Assembly (NCBI GenBank): GCA_027623585.1
Contig: JAQBVK010000052.1
Span: 1 to 11,438, forward strand
DNA length: 11,438 bases
Reading direction: 5' to 3'
Source: Planctomycetota bacterium
Lineage (GTDB): Bacteria; Planctomycetota; UBA1135
Shown here piece by piece: positions 6,010-11,438 of this stretch; within the stretch, counting starts at the first letter, position 1, and the number at the start of each line of letters is the position of its first letter. The notes under the pieces are model-generated. The model was not told where the DNA came from and made no database searches. It saw nothing but the letters and a program-made list of their open reading frames with translations. A program made the translations under genes and the position numbers.

Positions 6010-6984
6010 TCAGCGCAGCGAGAGCACGCGATCCGCTTCGCGGCCGTTGCCGTCCACGCGAATCTCCTCGCGCGTCGCGCGGATCATCGCCCACGCATTC
6101 TCACCGGTGTCCAGCATCGCTCGCAGGGTGAGGAAGTGGATGCCGTACTGCTCGACGTAATCACCGTCGTGGTTGTGGCCGGAGAGGTACATCTTCACGC
6201 TCGGGTGCGAGCGCAGCACTCCCAGCACTTCGCTCGCGTTCCACAACACGTGTTGTCCGGCCGGCAGCACCGGGAAGTGGCACATCACTACGGCCGATTC
6301 GCCGGCGGCGTCGGCCTCGGCCAGCATCGTGTCGAGCCACAGCAATTGGATGAAGCCGAGCCCGCCGTTCCAATCCGGCGCGCCGGGCGCGTGCCGGTCG
6401 CGGAACTCGCGCGCGGTGATCTGCGCGTCGCTGCCGTCCGGCCATGCGTGCAGGCTGACGTCGTTGCCGTCGAGCAGGATGAAGCGCCAGCCGTTCTGCG
6501 AGAACGCGCGATAGCGCTCGGGAATGCCGAGCCGCTCCGGCACCTCGACCTTGACCGCATTCGGCACCTCGAAATCGTGGTTTCCGAGCAGGTGATGGCC
6601 GGGAGCCTGCAAGCCTCCGAATAACGGCGCGACCGTTCCGTAGGAGGCCCAGCCCTTGTCGGTGAAGTCTCCGAGGTGAACGGTGAAGTTCAGCGGCTCC
6701 TTGTTCAGCGCTGCGACCGCCTCTTGCAACTTCGTCGTCGCCGCGCGGTAGCGGCGCTCGCCCGCGTCGGGTTGATCGGCGTACTGGCAGTCCGCGATCG
6801 CGCCGAAAGTGACGGTGCCGGCGATGGCCGGACCGGTTTGCACGCGCGGATAGGACGGCTCCGTTCCCTGGGACGGCGGCTCGTTGCGCGGCGGCCGCTC
6901 ACCGCGCGGCGGACGTTCGCCGCGGGGGCCCGGCATGCCGCAGGCTGCGATCGCGAGCAAGACGAGCGCAGCGCGACGGATCAT
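6010..6984 (-). CDS. Lipoprotein metallophosphoesterase of the ADPRibase-Mn type
   Basis: The 324 residues open with a lipoprotein signal peptide ending in lipobox IAAC (C15). A proline/arginine-rich linker follows with a hexapeptide PRGERP-PRGERP-PRNEPP (20-37). The calcineurin-like fold carries FGAIADCQYAD (D65, Q67), HLGDFTD (H103, D106), GNHDF (N135, H136, D137), MCHFP (H236) and SGHNHDGDY (H270, H272). WNGG, LLDGNDVS, the LWNASEVL segment, the GIHFLTLRAMLDT segment and the terminal DRVLSL match the Mn-dependent ADP-ribose/CDP-alcohol diphosphatase (ADPRM) family along its length. It probably hydrolyses nucleotide diphosphate-linked compounds at the cell envelope, whereas the vertebrate enzymes are cytosolic. 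The exact substrate is inferred from the family. It is the second gene of an operon, overlapping its upstream neighbour by ATGA, and has a good Shine-Dalgarno. Confidence 0.88.
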   Translation of the reverse strand: MIRRAALVLLAIAACGMPGPRGERPPRGERPPRNEPPSQGTEPSYPRVQTGPAIAGTVTFGAIADCQYADQPDAGERRYRAATTKLQEAVAALNKEPLNFTVHLGDFTDKGWASYGTVAPLFGGLQAPGHHLLGNHDFEVPNAVKVEVPERLGIPERYRAFSQNGWRFILLDGNDVSLHAWPDGSDAQITAREFRDRHAPGAPDWNGGLGFIQLLWLDTMLAEADAAGESAVVMCHFPVLPAGQHVLWNASEVLGVLRSHPSVKMYLSGHNHDGDYVEQYGIHFLTLRAMLDTGENAWAMIRATREEIRVDGNGREADRVLSLR

Positions 6985-7562
6985 TCTTCTCCCTTCACCA
7001 GGCCTGCTTCGCGCAGGGCTTGATTCGCTTCCTCATTGTGAGAGGCGAGTTCGATCAACACGCCGTCCGGGAAGGAGCGGAATTGATCCATCAGTTCGCG
7101 GAACTCGCGTCGCTTGGCGAGCAAGGTCTGGACCAGCAGCGCAGCGCGGTCGTAACTGCGCGCGAGCTCGGCGGCGCGCGGACTGAAGGCCGAGAGATTC
7201 GAGGAGGATCCGCGCGAAACGGAAGTTTTGGCTTCTGCTTCGGTCTTGCGTGAACCGCGCGGGGCTTGCTTCGGTTTGCCCGTGCCCGGGCGGGCCTTGA
7301 GCGCGCGGCCATAGAGCGGGCGCGAGACCTTGAAGCCGCCGAGCTGCGCGTGCTGGCCATCCACGGTCGCGTGGATCAACCACTGTTCAATGATCACTTT
7401 GCCGTCACGATCCAAGGGCACGCGGCCGAGGTTGTGACACCAAATCACATAGAGCTCATTGTCGGAATATCGCGGATAGTCCTTACGAAGCTGGTTGAGG
7501 GTGGACCGCCAGTTGTCTTCGTTCCAGGCAGTATGCATTGATTCCACGATGGCTGTCTCCAT
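6981..7562 (-). CDS. Unknown 193-residue cytoplasmic protein, first gene of the phosphoesterase operon
   Basis: I do not recognise this protein. It shows three parts. Residues 1-86 are globular and rich in aromatic residues, including YSDNELYVIWCHNLG (32-46) and IIEQWLIHATVDG (57-69). Residues 87-122 are a basic, Pro/Ser/Thr-rich linker. Residues 125-190 are a charged helical segment with LLAKRREFRELMDQF (147-161). No signal peptide or membrane segment is visible. The composition matches the neighbouring genes, arguing against an artefact, and the reading frame ends in an ATGA overlap with the phosphoesterase gene. The ATG at 7562 has AGGA only 2 bases away. The in-frame ATG at codon 9 (7538) has GTGGA at a better spacing and may be the real start. 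The gene is likely real; its function is unknown. Confidence 0.75.
   Translation of the reverse strand: METAIVESMHTAWNEDNWRSTLNQLRKDYPRYSDNELYVIWCHNLGRVPLDRDGKVIIEQWLIHATVDGQHAQLGGFKVSRPLYGRALKARPGTGKPKQAPRGSRKTEAEAKTSVSRGSSSNLSAFSPRAAELARSYDRAALLVQTLLAKRREFRELMDQFRSFPDGVLIELASHNEEANQALREAGLVKGEE
6989..6995 (-). promoter_or_regulatory. Shine-Dalgarno (AAGGGAG) of the lipoprotein phosphoesterase
   Basis: On the minus strand AAGGGAG precedes the ATG at 6984 with 4 bases between. It lies within the 3' end of the upstream 193-residue gene. Together with the 4-base ATGA overlap it supports this start and co-transcription. Confidence 0.6.
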
Positions 7563-7577
7563 GTTCCTGAACTGTCA

Positions 7578-7583
7578 ATGATA
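7578..7583 (-). promoter_or_regulatory. Candidate -10 box (TATCAT) of the 193-residue gene operon
   Basis: On the minus strand TATCAT matches TATAAT at five of six positions. It lies 15 bases before the ATG at 7562, in the 65-base divergent spacer. A start site about 7 bases downstream would leave a very short leader holding AGGA. No -35 match is seen at the usual distance. Confidence 0.4.
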
Positions 7584-7613
7584 GCGGGCTCCCGCGCATC
7601 CGGGGTGCTTCGC

Positions 7614-7619
7614 TACGCT
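7614..7619 (+). promoter_or_regulatory. Candidate -10 box (TACGCT) of the large propeller gene
   Basis: TACGCT fits TANNNT and lies 8 bases before the ATG at 7628. The ATG has no Shine-Dalgarno (only GGGC immediately before it). A leaderless or near-leaderless transcript would be consistent. There is no recognisable -35. This is pattern evidence only. Confidence 0.33.
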
Positions 7620-7627
7620 TTCTGGGC

Positions 7628-10600
7628 ATGGTTGCTCTCGCCCCCGCGTTCCTCGTCCTCATTGGCAGTCTGCCCGCCCTGTTCCCGTTCCAGGAGCCTG
7701 AAGCCGCGGAGGAGCCGGCGCAGGAGGAGTCCGATGCGGAGAAGGAGGAAGACCGGGTCGGCAAGGCGATCGGCAGCTTCGGCTGGCGCGCGCTCGGCCC
7801 GGCGCTGATGTCCGGCCGCATCTCCGACATCGCGGTGGACGTGACGCGGCCGAACACCTGGTACGTCGCGGCGGGATCGGGCGGCGTGTGGAAGACCGAG
7901 AACGCGGGCACCACCTTTCGCTCCATCTTCGATGGGCAAGCTTCTTACTCGATCGGCTGCGTGACGATTGACCCGAACAACCCCAGCATCGTTTGGGTCG
8001 GCAGCGGCGAAGCCGTTGGCGGACGTCACGTCGGCTTCGGCGATGGCGTTTATCGCAGCGCGGACGGCGGGCAGTCATGGAAGAACATGGGGCTGCCGGA
8101 GAGCGAACACGTCGCGAAGATCGCGGTCGATCCGCGCGATTCCAAGGTGGTGTGGGTGGCGGCGCAAGGCCCGCTGTGGTCGCCGGGGGGCGAGCGCGGT
8201 CTCTACAAGACCACCGATGGCGGCCAGACCTGGACCATCGTGCTTGCGAAAGGCGAGTACACCGGCTGCACCGACGTCGTGCTCGATCCGAGCAATCCCG
8301 ACGTGGCCTATGCGGCCTTACATCAACGTCATCGCACGGTGTGGGCCTTGATGAACGGCGGCCCCGAGAGCGGCATCCACAAGACCACCGATGGCGGAAC
8401 GACTTGGAGCCCGCTTCGCAAGGGCTTGCCGGGCGGAGACCTAGGAAAGATTGGGCTCGCGCTGTCGCCGCAAGACTCTGCGGTGATTTACGCGACGATC
8501 GAGCTCGCGGGCAAGAAGGGCGGTTTCTGGCGCTCCGAAGACGGCGGTGCATCCTGGCGGAAACAGAGCGATTACGTGAGCGGAGGAACGGGATCTCACT
8601 ACTACCAAGAGTTGTGGGCGGATCCTCACCGCGAGGGATCCCTGTACCAAGCCAACGTGCAGCTCGGACGCACCGACGACGAGGGCGCGACTTGGCAAGG
8701 CGTCGGCAACGGGTCCAAGCACGTGGACAACCACGCGGTTGCTTTCCACCCCACCGATCCCGACTTCGTGCTCGCCGGATGCGATGGCGGTCTCTACGTG
8801 AGCCGCGATCGCTGCCGCACTTGGGAGTACTTCGCCAATTTGCCGCTGACCCAGTTCTACAAAGTGGACGTGGACTACGATTGGCCGGTATGGCACCTCG
8901 GCGGCGGCACGCAGGACAACGCCACGCAGTACGGGCCCGCTTTCACGCTCAGCCGCCAGGGAGTGACCAACGCCGACTGGCGCGTGCTGATCGGCGGCGA
9001 CGGCCACGACTTCACGATCGATCCCACCAACCCGGATTTGATTTATTGCGAATCGCAGGAAGGTTTCCTGCAGCGTTTCGATCGCGCGGCGGACGGCGCC
9101 GTCAGCATTCGCCCGCAGCCGCCGGCCGGCGCGCCCAACTACCGCTTCAACTGGGACTCGCCGATCGTGATCAGTCCGCACGATCCGGCGGTGCTGTGGT
9201 TCGCGGCAGATCGCGTGTTCCGCAGTCCGGATCGTGGCGACTCCTGGGCAGAAGTCAGCGGTGATCTCTCGCGCGGCGAGAACCGCCTCGAATTGGAGAT
9301 CATGGGGCGCACCTGGAGCGTGGATGCGCTGTGGGACGTGTCCGCGATGTCGCAGTACGCGAGCATCAGCGCGCTGTCCGAGAGCCCGCTCGTCGCCGGA
9401 TTGCTCTACGTAGGTACCGACGACGGTCTCCTGCAGGTCAGCGAGGACGGCGGCAAGAGTTGGCGCCAAGCCGAATCCGTGGCGGGCGTCGACGATCGCT
9501 TCTTCGTCAACGACGTCGAGGCGGATCGCTTCGACGCCGACGTAGTGTGGGCCTGCGTGGACCGCCACAAGGAGGGAGATTTCGCTCCCTATTTGCTGCG
9601 CAGCTCCGATCGCGGCCGCAACTGGACGCTCACCAGCGGTGATCTGCCGGAGCGCCACCTGGTCTGGAAGATCATTCAAGACCACGAGCGCGCAGATCTG
9701 CTCTTTGCCGGCACCGAGTTCGGCGTCTTCGTGACGCTCGACGGCGGCGCGAAATGGCGCAAGCTCTCGAACGGCTTCCCGACCATTTCGGCGCGCGATC
9801 TCGAGATCCAGCGCCGCGAAAACTCTCTGGTCGCCGCCACCTTTGGTCGCGGCTTCTACGTGATGGACGACTACTCGGCGCTGCGGCTGCTCGACGAAGA
9901 GTTGCTCGCTGACGAATTGGTGATGTTCCCCGCTGCGGACGCGCTCTCCTACCAACCGGGCAGTTACCTCTCAGGCCAGCGCGGCTCGCAGGGCGATTCC
10001 TGGTTCGCCGTTGACAACCCTGATACTGGCGCCGAGTTTCGCTACTGGGTGCGCGACGGGTGGAAGACCAAGGCGCAGGAGCGCAAGGAGGCGGAGAAGA
10101 AGGCCGCCAAGGCCGGTGATGTCGTGCCGTTCCCGGGCTGGGATGCGCTGGCGGAGGAAGAGTTCGAAGAAGCCGCAGCGCTCTACCTCGAAATCACGCT
10201 GCCGGACGGCGCCGTAGTGAATCGTTTGAACGCGCCCTCAAGCGCCGGGATGCAGCACGCGCGCTGGAATTTGCGCTGGGCCGGCGGCGGCCGCCGCGGC
10301 GGTGCGGCAGCGGCTCCGGGCGTGTACCTCGCACAGCTCTGGCTGCGCGGTGAAGACGGTGTGCGTGCAATTGGCGAGCAAGTCTCTTTCCGCGTGCTGC
10401 GCCTGGAGCGCGGTGCTTTGGCGGCGCAAGATCCCGCGGCGGTGCTGGCCTGGGCGCAAGACGCCGAGATCCTCGTCGAGGCGATGAACGCGACGCGCCA
10501 GACTCTGCAGCAGGCGCAGGAGCACTTCAACGCCGCGCGCGACGCGCTGCAGAGCGGTCGCGCCGGCGACGGGGAGTTGATCACCGAGGCGCGCGCGCTC

Positions 10601-10900
10601 GACCGCGCCTTCGAGGAAGCGGTGCACGAGCTGAGCGGCGACGATCTCAAGACTCGCCACGGCGACATCGGCGAGCCTTCGGTGATGGACCGCGCGCAGG
10701 GCGCGATGTTCGGCTCCTTCAACGCCTACGGACCGACCGGCACCACGCGTCAGCAGTTGGAGATCGCCCGCGCCGAGTTCCAGTCGCTGCAGCCGCGCCT
10801 GCGCGCGTTGGTGGAGGAGGAGTGGCCCGCCTTCGCGCGCCGACTCGACGCTGCCGGCGTGCCGTGGACCCTTGGGCGCGCGGTGCCGAGCGGCCGTTAG
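7628..10900 (+). CDS. Large secreted Asp-box repeat (VPS10/sortilin-like beta-propeller) protein
   Basis: The 1090 residues start with a signal peptide (about 1-21) followed by a Glu/Ala-rich stretch (22-45). Asp boxes or close variants occur near residues 144-151, 195-202, 253-260, 303-310, 349-356, 392-399, 533-540, 605-612, 659-666 and 703-710. They are interleaved with repeated xVxDPxNPxxVY/W elements (for example DPNNP 115-119, DPSNP 220-224, DPTNP 465-469). This is the bacterial WD40/YVTN/BNR-like (sortilin-type) family, usually about 1000-1100 residues, so the gene is full length. Residues 770-925 form a beta-rich domain, and 935-1070 are mostly helical and possibly coiled coil. Such proteins are often annotated as glycosyl hydrolases, but no catalytic residues can be assigned and a binding or scaffold role is as likely. 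The 3' end overlaps the convergent membrane-protein gene by 4 bases. Confidence 0.92.
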   Translation: MVALAPAFLVLIGSLPALFPFQEPEAAEEPAQEESDAEKEEDRVGKAIGSFGWRALGPALMSGRISDIAVDVTRPNTWYVAAGSGGVWKTENAGTTFRSIFDGQASYSIGCVTIDPNNPSIVWVGSGEAVGGRHVGFGDGVYRSADGGQSWKNMGLPESEHVAKIAVDPRDSKVVWVAAQGPLWSPGGERGLYKTTDGGQTWTIVLAKGEYTGCTDVVLDPSNPDVAYAALHQRHRTVWALMNGGPESGIHKTTDGGTTWSPLRKGLPGGDLGKIGLALSPQDSAVIYATIELAGKKGGFWRSEDGGASWRKQSDYVSGGTGSHYYQELWADPHREGSLYQANVQLGRTDDEGATWQGVGNGSKHVDNHAVAFHPTDPDFVLAGCDGGLYVSRDRCRTWEYFANLPLTQFYKVDVDYDWPVWHLGGGTQDNATQYGPAFTLSRQGVTNADWRVLIGGDGHDFTIDPTNPDLIYCESQEGFLQRFDRAADGAVSIRPQPPAGAPNYRFNWDSPIVISPHDPAVLWFAADRVFRSPDRGDSWAEVSGDLSRGENRLELEIMGRTWSVDALWDVSAMSQYASISALSESPLVAGLLYVGTDDGLLQVSEDGGKSWRQAESVAGVDDRFFVNDVEADRFDADVVWACVDRHKEGDFAPYLLRSSDRGRNWTLTSGDLPERHLVWKIIQDHERADLLFAGTEFGVFVTLDGGAKWRKLSNGFPTISARDLEIQRRENSLVAATFGRGFYVMDDYSALRLLDEELLADELVMFPAADALSYQPGSYLSGQRGSQGDSWFAVDNPDTGAEFRYWVRDGWKTKAQERKEAEKKAAKAGDVVPFPGWDALAEEEFEEAAALYLEITLPDGAVVNRLNAPSSAGMQHARWNLRWAGGGRRGGAAAAPGVYLAQLWLRGEDGVRAIGEQVSFRVLRLERGALAAQDPAAVLAWAQDAEILVEAMNATRQTLQQAQEHFNAARDALQSGRAGDGELITEARALDRAFEEAVHELSGDDLKTRHGDIGEPSVMDRAQGAMFGSFNAYGPTGTTRQQLEIARAEFQSLQPRLRALVEEEWPAFARRLDAAGVPWTLGRAVPSGR

Positions 10901-11253
10901 CCGACGAAGGAAGCGTAACCCGGTTTGTAGTACACGCTCCAAACCGCGGTCAGGATCACGAGTGCGGTGAGCACCGTGAGCTTGCCGGCGAGCTGCGGCT
11001 TCTTGAACGCGATGCCGGCCATCGCCGAGAGCAGCAGCCAGCAAGCGATCTTGATGTAGAGCCAAGTCGCGAAGCCGTACCCGAGGCGCGCCATCTGGCC
11101 GAAGCCGCCGGTCAGCATCAGCAAACTCAACACGCCTGCGACGATCAGCGTGCAGCGGCGCCGCTCCGGCGTCGGCGCGGCAAAAGCGTAGAAGGTCGTC
11201 GCCACGAGCAGGAAGCCGCTCGCGACGTGCATGAGGGAGTAGACCAGGATCAC
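10897..11253 (-). CDS. Small four-helix integral membrane protein of unknown function
   Basis: The 118 residues contain four predicted transmembrane helices, at about 4-26, 34-52, 62-83 and 90-108. Short loops include the basic TPERRRC (28-34) and a KKPQ turn (84-87), and the protein ends in YYKPGYASFVG. The conserved-looking features are an early His (H9) in the first helix and the Gly-rich GGFGQMARLGYGF segment (49-61). The family is not recognised with confidence; compact four-helix membrane proteins of this kind are common hypotheticals. The start is GTG at 11253, with no Shine-Dalgarno. ATG at 11232 (codon 8) is the alternative but would cut into the first helix. Its stop codon overlaps that of the large propeller gene (TTAG), so the two transcripts must converge. 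Confidence 0.75.
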   Translation of the reverse strand: MILVYSLMHVASGFLLVATTFYAFAAPTPERRRCTLIVAGVLSLLMLTGGFGQMARLGYGFATWLYIKIACWLLLSAMAGIAFKKPQLAGKLTVLTALVILTAVWSVYYKPGYASFVG

Positions 11254-11295
11254 GCGGATGTTCTACCCGCGCGGCGGACCCGGAGCAGGAGGATC

Positions 11296-11301
11296 TACAC
11301 T
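11296..11301 (+). promoter_or_regulatory. Candidate -10 box (TACACT) of the tRNA gene
   Basis: TACACT matches four of six positions of TATAAT and the TANNNT pattern. It lies 11 bases before the mature tRNA 5' end, which would leave a 5' leader of only a few bases for RNase P. No -35 hexamer is evident at 17 bases upstream. Confidence 0.35.
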
Positions 11302-11312
11302 GCGCTCCACAA

Positions 11313-11388
11313 GGGCCGGTAGCTCAATGGTCAGAGCAGCGGACTCATAATCCGTAGGTTCCTGGTTCGAGCCCAGGCCGGCCCACCA
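11313..11388 (+). tRNA. tRNA with CAT anticodon: elongator Met, or Ile2 (lysidine-modified)
   Basis: The 76-base cloverleaf is complete. The acceptor stem GGGCCGG (11313-11319) pairs with CCGGCCC (11378-11384). The D stem GCTC/GAGC is at 11322-11325 and 11334-11337. The anticodon stem GCGGA/TCCGT has loop CTCATAA, with the anticodon at 11346-11348. The variable loop is AGGTT. The T stem CCTGG/CCAGG has loop TTCGAGC. The discriminator is A and CCA is encoded. The paired G1-C72 and the lack of a GGG/CCC anticodon stem argue against the initiator tRNA. Sequence inspection cannot separate elongator Met from Ile(CAU), which depends on lysidine modification by TilS. Confidence 0.95.
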
Positions 11389-11438
11389 AATCGCCGTATT
11401 GCGTGGCGTTTTGGATTGCACTCATGGCTCAATTTTGG

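Noticed and set aside
7573..7578. Perfect TTGACA (minus strand) as a -35 box for the 193-residue gene
   Set aside because: No -10 match lies 16-18 bases downstream, and the resulting transcript would begin inside the coding region. TATCAT, overlapping its upstream side, is a better -10 candidate.
7584..7595. GCGGG-CT-CCCGC inverted repeat in the divergent spacer as an operator or terminator
   Set aside because: The arms are short, the loop is too tight and there is no T-run; repeats of this size arise by chance in GC-rich DNA.
8441..9955. 504-codon open frame on the minus strand inside the large propeller gene
   Set aside because: It lies wholly antisense to well-supported Asp-box repeats and has a Val/Ala/Arg-rich shadow composition with no domain pattern.
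11424..11438. ATG near the right edge as the start of a new gene
   Set aside because: Only five codons are visible and there is no clear ribosome-binding site, so nothing can be supported.

Overview
The window is GC-rich, tightly packed bacterial DNA with no gene-free stretch longer than about 65 bases. The sequence alone does not fix the taxon. Asp-box (BNR) repeat proteins, secreted M14 carboxypeptidases with acidic calcium-type inserts, a CehA-like PHP remnant and an ExbD-like gene fit environmental Planctomycetota best, with Acidobacteriota or Gemmatimonadota as alternatives. The C-terminal domain of the first gene also points weakly to Planctomycetota. I see no insertion sequence, phage gene, CRISPR array or toxin-antitoxin pair.

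Layout. Bases 3-1535 (+) hold the 3' part of an exported Asp-box repeat protein. Bases 1539-4909 (-) hold a two-gene operon of tandem M14 carboxypeptidase paralogues. The upstream gene has lost every zinc ligand and the catalytic glutamate. The downstream gene keeps them all, overlaps the first by 4 bases and has a strong Shine-Dalgarno. Bases 4974-5998 (+) hold a decayed-looking cluster: a PHP/CehA-type protein with its middle missing, then an ExbD/TolR-like gene cut in two by tandem in-frame TGA TGA codons. Bases 6010-7562 (-) hold a second two-gene operon: an unknown 193-residue protein, then a lipoprotein ADPRibase-Mn-type metallophosphoesterase. Bases 7628-10900 (+) hold a full-length 1090-residue secreted Asp-box propeller protein. 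Bases 10897-11253 (-) hold a small four-helix membrane protein. A CAT-anticodon tRNA with encoded CCA lies at 11313-11388 (+).

Most confidently identified proteins are exported or membrane-bound (carboxypeptidases, propeller proteins, lipoprotein phosphoesterase, small membrane protein). The region therefore reads as envelope and extracellular degradation functions rather than one dedicated pathway. The two minus-strand pairs are the only convincing operons. Three convergent gene junctions are separated by 3 or 11 bases or overlap by 4, leaving no room for terminators between genes. Several first genes lack a Shine-Dalgarno and have a TANNNT box 6-15 bases upstream of the start, which suggests leaderless or short-leader transcripts.

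The observations most worth following are the active/inactive carboxypeptidase pair, the ExbD-like frame interrupted by two stops, and the internally deleted PHP protein. I do not see a clear new defence or mobile system.
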